DNA of 39,129 bases from Clostridia bacterium (GCA_900768535.1 CAAGDE010000059.1:1-39129); one strand, 5' to 3'; shown: positions 24,082-32,655, counted from the first letter of the stretch. Numbers and translations are program-made. The notes: generated from the sequence alone by a model not told the origin.

Positions 24082-26070
24082 TTACGGAGTTTTCTCTGCC
24101 TCCGGTTCCCGACCGTCCGGAGAAGCCGACAGGGCTTCCTTCACGGTCCGGACAATGCTGTCGGCGTCCAGTCCCGCCATGGCAAGGCAGGTCTGATCCA
24201 TTCCCTGCGGGTAGTCCAGCGGATTCTCCAGCGCCATGATCCGCACGGTACGACCCTCCATCTCCGGGGCGTCGCGCATGGCGTCGGACAGAAGCATTCC
24301 CATGCCGCCGGTGCGGATCTCCTCCTCCAGGAAGATCACCGGGCACTTTTTGTGCGGGAGCCGGGAGAGAACCTGCCGGGCAACCGCCGCATAGGGCTTG
24401 ATCTGCTCCAGGAGCAGGATGCCGACCCGGATGCCTTCCGATGCCAGCCGGTCAGACGCCGTCAGAGCCTCCTCCACGATTCTCCCGTCCGTGACGATGA
24501 CCGCATCCGGCGTTTCCTTTGCCTCGGCGCCGCCTGCGGGATAGTTGTTCCGGACACCGATATCCACCGGCTCGGCGCCGCCGTAGAATTCGATTGCCAC
24601 CCGTTCGGACTCACAGCCGTTCGGATACCGGATGGCGCTCATCTCCCGCGAGCGGAAGGCTTCGTCCATGGCGTTCCGGAGCGCCGCGGCGGTAAGCGGG
24701 GTATAGATCCGGATATCCGGAATTTCGGAAAGAAACGCCACGTCAAACACGCCGTAATGGGTCGGTCCGTCCGATTGGTTCAGCCCGGCGCGGTCGATAA
24801 GAAACACGACCGGCAGATGCTGCAGCGCCACATCGTGCAGGATGTTATCGTAGGCGCGCTGCAGAAAGGTGGAGTAAATGCACACCGCCGGGCGGTATCC
24901 GTTTGCGGCAAGCCCTGCGGCAAAGGTGACGGCGTGCTCCTCCGCGATGCCGACATCGAAAAAGCGCTGCGGATAGGTCGCACGGAAGGTGCAAAGTCCG
25001 GTTCCGTCGGTCATGGCGGCGGTAATGGCGCAGATCTTCTCGTTTTTCGCCGCCATTCTGCACAGCGTTCCGCCCATCACGTCCGAGAACCGCTCCCCTG
25101 CCGGCTTTTTTGCGCCCGCCGGAGACAGTCCGTGAAAGCGGTCGGGCGTTGCCTCTGCCGGGGCATAGCCCTTCCCCTTCCGCGTTTTGAGGTGGATGAC
25201 ACAGCTCTGGTGCGACCGCTTTGCCTCGGTGAGCAGCTTTTCCACGGCGGCTTCGTTGTTGCCGTCCGCCGGGCCCAGGTAGTAGAGCCCCAGGCTTTCA
25301 AACAGATTGCTCCCGTACAGCGCCGCCTTCATTCCCATTTTGAGGCGCAGCAGTCTGCCGAACAGCCACTTTCCGATCAGCGGGATATGCCGCACGACCC
25401 GACCGACCGCATTTTTCGTCCAGATATACCCGCTGGACGCCCGGATGTGCGAAAGATTCCGCGCGAACCGTCCGATATTCTTCGAGATGGACATCTCGTT
25501 TTCGTTCAGGATAATGATCAGATTCAGGCGCTTGCGGCAGTTGTTGAGCGCCTCGTGAATCATGCCGCCTGTATAGGCACCGTCCCCCACCACGCAGACC
25601 GTGTACGCCTGCGAGCCTGCCATGCGATCCGCCTCGGCAAAGCCGAGCGCCGCCGAAACGGAGGTGGAGCTGTGCCCGGTCCCGAAGCAGTCGTGCTCGC
25701 TCTCACTGCGCTTGGGAAAGCCGGAGATTCCGCCGCTCTGCCGCAGGGACGGGAAACGGTCGCGCCGTCCTGTCAGCAGCTTATGAATATAGCTCTGATG
25801 CCCCACATCAAAAATCAGATGATCCTGCGGCGTGGAGAACACCCGGTGAACAGCGAGCGTCAGCTCCACCGCACCGAGGTTGGACGCCAGGTGCCCTCCC
25901 GTTTCGCTGACCTGCGTAACCAGGTATTCCCGGATCTCCTCCGCCAGCGCCGGCATATCCGACGCGGGCATTTTTTTCAGATCGTCCGGGCTGTTGATCT
26001 TCCCCAGCAGGGGATAATGATCCGCCCAGAAAGCTTCGTCCTCGATAATCCACAGCCCCTTTCCCATCAC
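24082..26070 (-). CDS. dxs: 1-deoxy-D-xylulose-5-phosphate synthase (divergent DXS)
   Basis: The enzyme joins pyruvate and glyceraldehyde-3-phosphate with thiamine diphosphate (TPP), the first step of the MEP isoprenoid pathway; DXP also feeds thiamine and pyridoxal synthesis. Seen in the 662 aa: GHLASNLGAVELT (about 59-71), FDVGHQSYIHKLLTGRRDRF (87-106), TPP motif GDGAYTGG..HEALNN (162-177), catalytic-Glu segment DVGIAEEHAVTFAAGLA (372-388) and DRAGLNQSDGPTHYGVFD (426-443). Several usually conserved places differ: GPADGNN for GP.DGHD, AEEHA for AEQHA, IRYPNG for RYPRG. It may be a second, paralogous DXS. Starts are GTG at 26070 or ATG at 26067; neither has a ribosome site, and the promoter lies only some 12-15 bases upstream. 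About 20 N-terminal residues precede the usual family start (LLGKINSPDDLK). Confidence 0.87.
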   Translation of the reverse strand: MMGKGLWIIEDEAFWADHYPLLGKINSPDDLKKMPASDMPALAEEIREYLVTQVSETGGHLASNLGAVELTLAVHRVFSTPQDHLIFDVGHQSYIHKLLTGRRDRFPSLRQSGGISGFPKRSESEHDCFGTGHSSTSVSAALGFAEADRMAGSQAYTVCVVGDGAYTGGMIHEALNNCRKRLNLIIILNENEMSISKNIGRFARNLSHIRASSGYIWTKNAVGRVVRHIPLIGKWLFGRLLRLKMGMKAALYGSNLFESLGLYYLGPADGNNEAAVEKLLTEAKRSHQSCVIHLKTRKGKGYAPAEATPDRFHGLSPAGAKKPAGERFSDVMGGTLCRMAAKNEKICAITAAMTDGTGLCTFRATYPQRFFDVGIAEEHAVTFAAGLAANGYRPAVCIYSTFLQRAYDNILHDVALQHLPVVFLIDRAGLNQSDGPTHYGVFDVAFLSEIPDIRIYTPLTAAALRNAMDEAFRSREMSAIRYPNGCESERVAIEFYGGAEPVDIGVRNNYPAGGAEAKETPDAVIVTDGRIVEEALTASDRLASEGIRVGILLLEQIKPYAAVARQVLSRLPHKKCPVIFLEEEIRTGGMGMLLSDAMRDAPEMEGRTVRIMALENPLDYPQGMDQTCLAMAGLDADSIVRTVKEALSASPDGREPEAEKTP

Positions 26071-26081
26071 GTTGGAATTTC

Positions 26082-26110
26082 ATTATATCACAAAACGCAC
26101 GCGCTGTCAA
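26082..26110 (-). promoter_or_regulatory. Consensus sigma-A promoter of dxs
   Basis: On the minus strand: TTGACA (26105-26110), 17 bases, TATAAT (26082-26087), a perfect match. Transcription should start near 26075, about five to eight bases before the start codon. Confidence 0.8.
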
Positions 26111-26129
26111 CCACCGGTTGAAAAATCCG

Positions 26130-26819
26130 TCATTCTGCCGACTGTTTCCGCTCCACCCGCAGGGTCTGCCGTCCGGTTCCCGTAACCGTCAGGCCTGCGC
26201 GCCCGTCCAGCCGGATATAGGCGCCGTCCCGTTCGGTCCATTCCGGTCCCGTCGGCGGAGCGCTCAGCTTCTCGCAGCAGAGGGTAAATCCGGCTTCCTC
26301 CGGCACCGTCAGGCGGATCTCCCCGCGCCGGTCGACCCGGATTGCGGTCTTTTCCGGCAGAACGTCAAGCGTCAGATCGCCGGCACCGCTCCGGATATGC
26401 ACCGAAAGACTGCCGATCTCCCCCGCCAGCGCCGCCGGAACGCGGATGACCAGCACCTTTGCCGCGGGATTCTGCGGCAGGACATTCGCGGACGCGCACG
26501 CCATGACGGTCAGCTTCCCGTCCCCGTCCAGCCGCCACCGGAGCCGGTCACGCTCCCGCAGCTCTTCCGATGCATATTCGCTGACCGAGAGATGTCGGTC
26601 ATCCTCCGAGATTTCCACGCGGACAGGACCCGCCAGCCAGTCCACGGCAATCTCCCGGACCGCCCCCGCGACCGTTCCGCCGCCGACCGCAAATCCCGTC
26701 CCGTCATAACGGTAGCTCCGCAACACCCCAAGGGACCCCAGCAGAACCGGCACAACCGCCGCCCCCGCCATGACCGACAGAAGGATCCACAGCGGGCGCA
26801 GCTTTTTCCGTTTTTCCAT
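26130..26819 (-). CDS. DUF4097-like membrane-anchored beta protein
   Basis: The 229-aa protein starts at the ATG at 26819, sharing one base with the stop of the radical SAM gene (TGATG), with GGAG seven bases upstream; a GTG one codon earlier is the alternative. It has one N-terminal transmembrane helix (about 10-32) after a KRKK motif, so the rest is outside. The exported part looks like the DUF4097 putative adhesin (a beta-solenoid): 'IAVDWLAGPVRVEISEDD', 'LRWRLDGDGKLTVMA', 'KVLVIRVPAALAGEIGSLSVHIRSGAGDLTL' and 'VDRRGEIRLTVPE'. No catalytic residues are evident. Such proteins often sit beside regulators or stress systems; their exact role is unknown. It is translationally coupled to an unrelated radical SAM gene. 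Confidence 0.7.
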   Translation of the reverse strand: MEKRKKLRPLWILLSVMAGAAVVPVLLGSLGVLRSYRYDGTGFAVGGGTVAGAVREIAVDWLAGPVRVEISEDDRHLSVSEYASEELRERDRLRWRLDGDGKLTVMACASANVLPQNPAAKVLVIRVPAALAGEIGSLSVHIRSGAGDLTLDVLPEKTAIRVDRRGEIRLTVPEEAGFTLCCEKLSAPPTGPEWTERDGAYIRLDGRAGLTVTGTGRQTLRVERKQSAE

Positions 26820-27817
26820 CACTTAACTCCTTTTCCCTGCTCGTCCGGCAAGGAGCTGTCCGGCTGAAACCGTTTCCCCTGCCAGCGATTCTCCGCGTAC
26901 ATCAGCTTGTCCAGATCGTTGATCACCGCCGTTTTGCGCAAGGTCCACAGCGGCGCCAACAGCTCGTCCCGCGCACCGTCGCCCGTCAGCCGTCCGATAA
27001 CCGTGTCGGGCGGGAGCAATTCCAGCGCATCGGCAAGCAGACGGACATAGTGCGCCTCTTCCAGCGGCTGATAATCCCCCGCGCGCCAAAGCCGCTCCAT
27101 CTCCGTCCCGCGCAGGACGTGCAGCAGGTGCAGTTTGACCTGCTCCGGGTGCAGTGCCGCCACGTCCCGCACCGATTCCAGCATCCGGGCATCGTCCTCC
27201 CCCGGAAGCCCGAAAATCAGGTGCACGCAGAGCGAAATGTTCCCGCCTGCCGCGCGCAGTCGTCGGTATCCGTCCAGAAAATCCGCCCACGTATGCCCGC
27301 GCCGGATCCTTGCGGCGGTTCTGTCCGAGGAGGACTGCAAGCCGAGCTCCACCGTCAGGTGCGTCCGACCGGCAAGCGAGGCAAGATAATCCACCGCGTC
27401 CTGCGGCAGACAGTCCGCACGGGTGGCGATGTTCAGCCCCACAATCCCCGGCTGTGCCAGCGCCTCCTCAAATTTCTCCCGCAGAACCTCCACCGGCGCA
27501 TATGTGTTCGTCCGCGCCTGAAAATACGCAATGTACGCCGCAGAATTCCACTTGTGCGCATACAGCGCCTTCTGCCGTGCGATCTGCTCGGCAATCGGAA
27601 GCGACGCGTCCGGTGCAAAATCCCCGCTCCCGCGCGCGGAGCAGTAAATACACCCGCCCGTACCGCGGCTGCCGTCGATGTTCGGGCAGGTAAAGCCGCC
27701 GTCCAGCGGGAGCTTTGCCACCCGCCCGCCGAACGTCCGGCGCGTAAAATATTCGTAGGTCTGGTACCGCTTGTTGCTGTCACTGAAAGGGTACGGGTTC
27801 GTTTCCCGCTGTGTCAT
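26819..27817 (-). CDS. TIGR01212-family (YhcC-like) radical SAM protein
   Basis: The 332-aa protein binds a 4Fe-4S cluster through Cys44, Cys56 and Cys59 (CPNIDGSRGTGGCIYC), the spaced pattern of the TIGR01212/YhcC family and not the common CxxxCxxC. Also typical are 'YFQARTNTYAPVEVLREKFEEAL', 'GLNIATRADCLP', 'VELGLQSSSDRTAARIRRGHTW', 'LIFGLPGEDDARML' and 'VKLHLLHVLRGT'. The family resembles the Elp3/HemN fold, and its substrate is unknown to me; RNA modification has been suggested for relatives. The ATG at 27817 has AAGGAG five bases upstream and lies 38 bases inside the end of the GDT1-like gene, so the two are in one operon. Confidence 0.9.
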   Translation of the reverse strand: MTQRETNPYPFSDSNKRYQTYEYFTRRTFGGRVAKLPLDGGFTCPNIDGSRGTGGCIYCSARGSGDFAPDASLPIAEQIARQKALYAHKWNSAAYIAYFQARTNTYAPVEVLREKFEEALAQPGIVGLNIATRADCLPQDAVDYLASLAGRTHLTVELGLQSSSDRTAARIRRGHTWADFLDGYRRLRAAGGNISLCVHLIFGLPGEDDARMLESVRDVAALHPEQVKLHLLHVLRGTEMERLWRAGDYQPLEEAHYVRLLADALELLPPDTVIGRLTGDGARDELLAPLWTLRKTAVINDLDKLMYAENRWQGKRFQPDSSLPDEQGKGVK

Positions 27818-28475
27818 GTCCGCTCCTTCCTCTCCGCACCCGGCAGACGCAGAGAATCATCCATATCAGCAGGATGCCCACGGTCGCCGCAATCGCCCGG
27901 CCGGTCGGAAGCAGTCGCTCCATGCCGCCCAGCACCTTGACCGCCCCGCAGGACGCAAAAATGACCGTTGACACCGCGCGAAAAACGCCCGCCGGCAGAT
28001 GCCGCCCCAGCAGAACGCCGACCGCCATGCCCAAAAGCCCCGACAGGAACAGCGCCGCCGCGGCACCGAGAAACACCGCCCAGCCCGCCTCCGGATGCTC
28101 CGCCCCGACCGTCAGGGTCGCCAGCTGCGTCTTGTCGCCCAGCTCCGCCAGAAAGTACGTCCCGAAGATCGCCGGAAACGCCCTCCCCCGGCGAACCGAA
28201 CCGTCCCGCTCCGCATCTCCGCCCAGCCCCGACCGGGCAAAGAACAAAAAAGCGCCGCCTGCCGCCAGTGAAATCAACGTCATCGGTAACAGACCGCCCA
28301 GCAGTGCTCCGACCGATACCGCCAGCCCGCACAGCACCGCAATCGCCGCCAGCGTGCCGCACAGAATGTCACGCATCCGGTATTCCCCCGTCAGCGCCGC
28401 CATGAGAAACTGCGATTTGTCCCCCATCTCCGCCAAAAAAATCATCGCAAACGTCCGCAAAAACACCGTAACCAT
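27780..28475 (-). CDS. GDT1/UPF0016 family cation (Mn2+) exporter
   Basis: The 231-aa membrane protein has two symmetric halves, each with the family's signature: EMGDKSQ (16-22, FLAEMGDKSQF) and ELGDKTQ (FLAELGDKTQL). Six helices are apparent. Bacterial members (MneA/Mnx) and TMEM165/GDT1 relatives export Mn2+ or exchange Ca2+/Mn2+ for protons. The ATG at 28475 has GGAG five bases upstream. A longer frame reaches 28580, but its extra 35 residues are the translation of hairpin DNA (28517-28568) and have no family match. The ORF ends inside the start of the radical SAM gene. A manganese riboswitch was looked for upstream and not recognised; the leader is a hairpin block. Confidence 0.88.
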   Translation of the reverse strand: MVTVFLRTFAMIFLAEMGDKSQFLMAALTGEYRMRDILCGTLAAIAVLCGLAVSVGALLGGLLPMTLISLAAGGAFLFFARSGLGGDAERDGSVRRGRAFPAIFGTYFLAELGDKTQLATLTVGAEHPEAGWAVFLGAAAALFLSGLLGMAVGVLLGRHLPAGVFRAVSTVIFASCGAVKVLGGMERLLPTGRAIAATVGILLIWMILCVCRVRRGRSGHDTAGNEPVPFQ

Positions 28476-28516
28476 GGCTGCTCCGAAAATGTTACTGCCG
28501 TCTTTGGACGAAGACC

Positions 28517-28533
28517 TTGGGACGCTGTCCCAA
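28517..28533. repeat. Hairpin, TTGGGAC arms
   Basis: A perfect 7-bp stem (TTGGGAC / GTCCCAA) with a three-base loop. It precedes the next hairpin by nine bases, and the two probably form one unit. Confidence 0.55.
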
Positions 28534-28542
28534 ACCCTGCTC

Positions 28543-28568
28543 AGGAAACTTTTTGAAAAAAGTTTCCT
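28543..28568. repeat. Hairpin, AGGAAACTTTTT arms
   Basis: A perfect 12-bp inverted repeat with a two-base centre; AT-rich inside, GGA/TCC outside. It has runs of T on either strand and could terminate minus-strand transcripts from the aminotransferase gene, or be part of a dispersed repeat. Confidence 0.55.
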
Positions 28569-28641
28569 AAGAACCTTCAAAAACTTCTGCTGAGCCTTCT
28601 TGATTTTGGCAATCTCGTTGCCGCCCGACTCCTCTCCGACA

Positions 28642-28755
28642 CCCCAACTTTCCTCCGCCGGGTTTGATACCCGTCAGTCCCCCATCCAGCCTCACGCCAA
28701 TGCCAAACCGTCCTGACACGCACACCGTATCAAACCCGGCGGAGGAAAGTTGGGG
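28642..28755. repeat. Large stem-loop with perfect 29-bp arms
   Basis: The arms are 28642-28670 and 28727-28755 and are exact reverse complements over 29 bases; the loop is 56 bases and contains a further short GTCAG / CTGAC pairing. The arms are GC-rich and begin with CCCCAACTTT. There is no coding frame. A cruciform, a MITE-like unit or a structured RNA are all possible. Confidence 0.75.
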
Positions 28756-28769
28756 GAGATGGGAGAGGT

Positions 28770-28816
28770 TTGGAGAGGGAAGAACCCCCTCCGAAAGGGG
28801 GTTCTTCCCTCTCCAA
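28770..28816. repeat. Hairpin with 21-bp perfect stem
   Basis: The arms 28770-28790 and 28796-28816 pair perfectly around a five-base loop. It lies eight bases after the aminotransferase stop codon (minus strand), a terminator position, but no U-tract follows. Transcripts entering here would form a very stable 3' stem that may also protect the mRNA. Confidence 0.7.
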
Positions 28817-28823
28817 GGTCTTC

Positions 28824-30104
28824 TTACCCCCCAAGCCGCTCCAGAGCCGCAATGCGGGTGCAGAGGGTCAGAACGCGGACTGCGGTGAGAAGGTTGCCTT
28901 CGTCCGGGTAGGTCGGCGCAATCCGGATGTTGCTGTCGTCGGGATCCTTGCCGTAAGGGTAGGTCGCCCCGACCTTTGTCAGCTTCACCCCGGCAGCCGC
29001 GCAAAGCTCGTAGGTCCGCCGGGCACAGCCGGGCAGGACATACAGACTGATGAAATATCCGCCCAGGGGACGCGTCCAGTGCGCAATTCCCGTGCCGGAC
29101 AGCTCCTGCGCCAGATTATCCAGAACGATCTCGAATTTCGGACGGATCAGATCGGCGAGCATCATCATATGCCGGCGGATGTTCTCCGCATTGCCGAAAT
29201 AGCGCACATGGCGGAGCTGATTGATCTTGTCAAAGCCGATGGTCTGCGCACCGATGATCGGCATGATCTGCCGCAGATTCTCCTGCGACGCCGCCATGAT
29301 CGCCACCCCGGAGCCGGGAAAGGAGATCTTGGAGGTCGAAGCGAAATAGAACACCCGGTTGCCGTGCCCGTGACGCGCGCAGGCGGCAAAAATGTCCGCC
29401 AGGGTGTCATGCCGGTCGGGGTACAGATCGTGCACCGCGTAGGCGTTGTCCCAGAAGATGCGGAAATCCTTTGCCGCCGTCTTCATGGCGCCGAACCGCT
29501 CCACCGTTTCGTCCGAATAGGTAATGCCGTCCGGGTTGGAATACTTCGGACAGCACCAGATGCCCTTGATCATCGGGTCGGATGCCGCCAGCCGCTCCAC
29601 CTCGTCCATGTCGGGTCCCGTGGGCGTCATTGCAACCGGAATCATCCCGATGCCGAGCGATTCGCAGACGCCGAAATGCCGGTCATATCCGGGAGACGGG
29701 CAAAGGAACCAAACCTTTTCCTCCCGGCACCACGGACGGTCGCTGTCGCAAACGCCGTACAGCATCGCGCGCGCCACCGCATCGTACATCAGGTTCAGCG
29801 AGGAGTTCCCGCCGATGAACAGATCCTCCGAGGGGATTCCGAGCAGCTCGGCAAACATCCGCTTCGCCTCCGGAATGCCGTCCAGCACCCCGTAGTTGCG
29901 GCAGTCAAAGCCGTTCTCCGTCCGGCAGTCGGAGGAGGAGCTGATGCAGTCCAGCATTCCCTGCAGCAGATCCAGCTGTGCCGCACCCGGCTTCCCGCGG
30001 GAAAGATCCAGATCCAACCCCTGCGCCGCAAAATCCGCATATTCCTTTTTCAGTTCCGTCAGCAGGACGGTCTGCTCCTGCCGCGACATCTTTGCGTATT
30101 CCAT
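28824..30104 (-). CDS. Class Ic aspartate aminotransferase (PF12897 type)
   Basis: The 426-aa PLP enzyme probably interconverts aspartate and 2-oxoglutarate with oxaloacetate and glutamate. Key parts: 'LDLSRGKPG' (32-40), 'NYGVLDGIPEAKRMFAELLGIP' (70-91), 'CCPKYSNPDGITYS' with Asn190, 'FRIFWDNAYAVHDLYPDRH' with Asp219 and the PLP lysine Lys259 in FASTSKISFPGSGVA. This set, with 'GGYFISLYVLPGCARRTYELCAAAGVKLT', matches the class I, PF12897 group related to the Corynebacterium enzyme, not classical AspC. The ATG at 30104 has only a weak GGCGAGAG site. It is a single-gene transcript with its own promoter; a 21-bp hairpin follows. Confidence 0.88.
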   Translation of the reverse strand: MEYAKMSRQEQTVLLTELKKEYADFAAQGLDLDLSRGKPGAAQLDLLQGMLDCISSSSDCRTENGFDCRNYGVLDGIPEAKRMFAELLGIPSEDLFIGGNSSLNLMYDAVARAMLYGVCDSDRPWCREEKVWFLCPSPGYDRHFGVCESLGIGMIPVAMTPTGPDMDEVERLAASDPMIKGIWCCPKYSNPDGITYSDETVERFGAMKTAAKDFRIFWDNAYAVHDLYPDRHDTLADIFAACARHGHGNRVFYFASTSKISFPGSGVAIMAASQENLRQIMPIIGAQTIGFDKINQLRHVRYFGNAENIRRHMMMLADLIRPKFEIVLDNLAQELSGTGIAHWTRPLGGYFISLYVLPGCARRTYELCAAAGVKLTKVGATYPYGKDPDDSNIRIAPTYPDEGNLLTAVRVLTLCTRIAALERLGG

Positions 30105-30154
30105 TCTATCGCTCTCGCCTTTCCCCAGGGCTCAGCCCGTTTTTTTACCCTAAC

Positions 30155-30183
30155 AGTATAACATATTCACGGCGAAAAAGCAA
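30155..30183 (-). promoter_or_regulatory. Promoter of the aminotransferase gene
   Basis: On the minus strand: -35 TTGCTT (30178-30183), 17-base spacer, -10 TATACT (30155-30160), about 50 bases before the ATG at 30104. It starts just past the end of the helicase gene. Confidence 0.6.
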
Positions 30184-30198
30184 TATGTTTTTGCAAAA

Positions 30199-32655
30199 TT
30201 ATTTGTCCGAAAATTCATTTTTGTCTGTTTGCCCAACCGAAGACCAAAAAACAGACACAATATCTGCAAGTTCTCTCGGATTTCCTGCATATTGAATCGC
30301 ACGCCAGTGTGCCGGGAACAGCCGTCGGAACCGATCCTCACCCCAGCGGTCGTCAATCAGCACCGCCACGCCGCGGTCGTCCTCCCGCCGGATGACCCGT
30401 CCGACCGCCTGAAGCACCCGGTTCATGCCGGGGTAGGTGTAGGCATAGTCGTAGCCGGACACGCCGTTCTCATCGTAGTATTCGCGCAGGATATTCCGCT
30501 CGCTGGACAGTCCGGGCAGCCCGACACCGACCACCACCGCGCCGATCAGCCTGCCGCCGGGGAGATCCACCCCCTCGGAAAACGCCCCGCCCAGGACGCA
30601 GAAGCCCACGCGCAGATGCCCGTCATCGGCAAAGTGCGCAAGAAAATCCTCCTTGCCCCCCTGCCCCACGCCGCGTGCCTGCACGATGACCTCCACCGAC
30701 GGATACTTTTCCCGGAACGCCGTCAGAACCTGCTCCAGGTACGCATAGGACGGGAAAAAGACGATATAATTCCCGCGCTTCCCCGATACCGTCCCCGCGA
30801 TGCAGGCGGCGATTTTTTTCGCGTTTTTCGCACGGTCCTCAAAGCGCGTGCTGACGCCCGTCACCGCCGCCAGGCAGAGGTTGGCAGGACGGAACGGGGA
30901 CGGAAGCGACAGCCGCACCGCACCGCGTCCGCCGCCGAGGATGTGCGCAAAATATTCCGGCGGCGTCAGCGTTGCGGAAAAGAAAACCGCCGCCCACGCC
31001 CGCTCCAACACCCGCTCCAGCACCTCCGAGGGATCCAGGCAGACCAGCCGCACCGTCACCTCGTGTCCGTGGCGCTCCAGAAAGGTCAGAAAATGCGAAT
31101 CGTAGCATTCGGCAATCACCGAAAACTTTTTCAGCATCGCCGAGAGCGCAAGCACCGCAGGGTCATTGCAGCCGGCGCTCATCAGCCCGGAGAGAAAATC
31201 GCGGCAAGCCTCCGCCACGGGATAGAGCCGCTCCATACCGGCGTGCGTGAGATAGTAGCCGTGCTTCACGCCGTCCGCATCGGTCCCGGTGCTCTCCCGG
31301 CAGAGCCCCCGGCAGGCGCGCAGGGTCCGGATCAGCGCCTCCAATGCCTCCGCCTTCTCCGGCGTCCGTCCGTCCTCCCCCGACAGGGCGAGCCATGCCC
31401 CCTCCGCCGCCGTCAGGGAAAGCCCGGCGGAATACATCCCCCGCGCCCGGTCGACCAGATTGTGCGCCTCGTCCACCAAAAAAACGGACCGCTCCCCCGT
31501 GACATCCGGGGCAAAATAGCGCCGCAGATAAACCATCGGATCAAACACATAGTTGTAGTCGCAGATCAGCGTGTCGCAGAATTCCGAAAGCTCCAGCTGG
31601 AATTCATAGGGGCAGATGCCGTAATCCTGCGCCGTTTTTTCGATCACGCCGCGGGTAAAACCGTTGCCGTGATCCAGACAGTCGCACAGCGCAACCGGGA
31701 CACGGTCATAGAACCCTGCCGCCCGCGGACAGCGCACGGGATTGCAGTGGGACGTGATGCCCGCCGGATCCTCATGCGCCGCGCGGTTGGGGCAGATCTG
31801 CTCGCGGGAGGTCAGAATCACCGTCCGCAGAAGCCCCCCCGCCGCGTAAATATCCTTTGCCGCGCGGAATGCCTCGCGCCGGGTGCTTGCCTTGGCGGTC
31901 AGGTAAAAGATTCTGTCGCAGTGCCCCTCCCCCAGCGCCCGCACCGCCGGGTAGAGCGTGGAGATGGTCTTTCCGATTCCGGTCGGAGCCTCGGCAAACA
32001 GCCGCTTGCCGTGCCGGATATCGCGGTAGCACTCCGTGAGAAGCGTCTCCTGTCCCTCGCGCAGTCCCCGGTACGGGAACCGGCAAGCAGCCGCCGCAGG
32101 CAGACGGTTGTGCGCGCGCTCCGAAAGGTACCGCATTCTCCAGACAATGCGGTCCAAAAACTCCATGCCGCGCAGCTCCAATTCCTCCGCCCGCCACAGC
32201 GTCGCGGTCGTTTCGCTCTTTCCGTCCGAGGGGCGGTACAGCGTCAGACGAACCTCCACCGCATCGCACTGCTCCCGCCGCGCCAGCAGCCACGCGTAGC
32301 AGATGCCCTGCGCTTCATGAAACGCCGACGGTGCGCGATCCACCCGCCCCGTCACGGTTTTGATCTCCTCCACCGCCGGAATATCCCGGTGCAGAACGCC
32401 GTCCGCGCGCCCGGAAAGCTCCACCGTCAGCCCGCCTGCGGTCACCCGGTCGGAGAGCGTCACCTCGGCTTCGTATGTACCGTCCGCCGCCCGTCGCTCC
32501 TGCAACAGACGGTGTGCCTCCTGCCCCTCTGCCGCCCGGCGCAAACCGATCCCCCGCGCGCCCGGCCGCAGATCCAGGTCTCCCCCCCGCAGAGCAAGCA
32601 AACAAAGCTCCCGCACGGGGAGCTGAATGCTGTTCGTTTCCGTATCAAAGCGCAT
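30199..32655 (-). CDS. XPD/DinG-like ATP-dependent DNA helicase with N-terminal nuclease-like domain
   Basis: The 818-aa protein starts at the ATG at 32655 with GGAGG five bases upstream; a GTG at 32661 lies too close to that site. Residues about 60-130 resemble a PD-(D/E)XK fold of the Cas4/RecB kind (Asp85; Glu97-x-Lys99 in VEEIKT; then HEAQGICYAWLL). The helicase core has Walker A EAPTGIGKT (223-230 region), four Fe-S cysteines as in XPD (Cys288, 304, 309, 348), DEAH (395-398) and motif VI QAVGRVIRREDDRG. It probably unwinds DNA 5'-3' in repair, with a 4Fe-4S cluster as the family does; whether the N-terminal domain cuts DNA is unproven. It stands alone between its own leader and the aminotransferase gene. 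Confidence 0.9.
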   Translation of the reverse strand: MRFDTETNSIQLPVRELCLLALRGGDLDLRPGARGIGLRRAAEGQEAHRLLQERRAADGTYEAEVTLSDRVTAGGLTVELSGRADGVLHRDIPAVEEIKTVTGRVDRAPSAFHEAQGICYAWLLARREQCDAVEVRLTLYRPSDGKSETTATLWRAEELELRGMEFLDRIVWRMRYLSERAHNRLPAAAACRFPYRGLREGQETLLTECYRDIRHGKRLFAEAPTGIGKTISTLYPAVRALGEGHCDRIFYLTAKASTRREAFRAAKDIYAAGGLLRTVILTSREQICPNRAAHEDPAGITSHCNPVRCPRAAGFYDRVPVALCDCLDHGNGFTRGVIEKTAQDYGICPYEFQLELSEFCDTLICDYNYVFDPMVYLRRYFAPDVTGERSVFLVDEAHNLVDRARGMYSAGLSLTAAEGAWLALSGEDGRTPEKAEALEALIRTLRACRGLCRESTGTDADGVKHGYYLTHAGMERLYPVAEACRDFLSGLMSAGCNDPAVLALSAMLKKFSVIAECYDSHFLTFLERHGHEVTVRLVCLDPSEVLERVLERAWAAVFFSATLTPPEYFAHILGGGRGAVRLSLPSPFRPANLCLAAVTGVSTRFEDRAKNAKKIAACIAGTVSGKRGNYIVFFPSYAYLEQVLTAFREKYPSVEVIVQARGVGQGGKEDFLAHFADDGHLRVGFCVLGGAFSEGVDLPGGRLIGAVVVGVGLPGLSSERNILREYYDENGVSGYDYAYTYPGMNRVLQAVGRVIRREDDRGVAVLIDDRWGEDRFRRLFPAHWRAIQYAGNPRELADIVSVFWSSVGQTDKNEFSDK

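Larger units (their letters stand above)
28476..28823. other. Intergenic block made of four hairpins
   Basis: The 348 bases between the aminotransferase and the exporter gene contain no gene. They hold four separate palindromes (28517-28533, 28543-28568, 28642-28755, 28770-28816), listed individually. The arrangement points to dispersed palindromic elements in tandem rather than ordinary leader sequence. Confidence 0.7.

Noticed and set aside
28476..28580. N-terminal extension of the GDT1-like exporter
   Set aside because: It translates hairpin DNA, the ATG at 28475 has a ribosome site, and the family starts there.
28476..28823. Manganese (yybP-ykoY) riboswitch before the exporter
   Set aside because: I could not find the conserved loop motifs; the structures are simple long palindromes.
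30199..32655. CRISPR-associated DinG or Cas4 from the N-terminal nuclease-like domain
   Set aside because: No cas genes or array nearby; XPD/DinG-like helicases with such N-termini occur as ordinary chromosomal genes.
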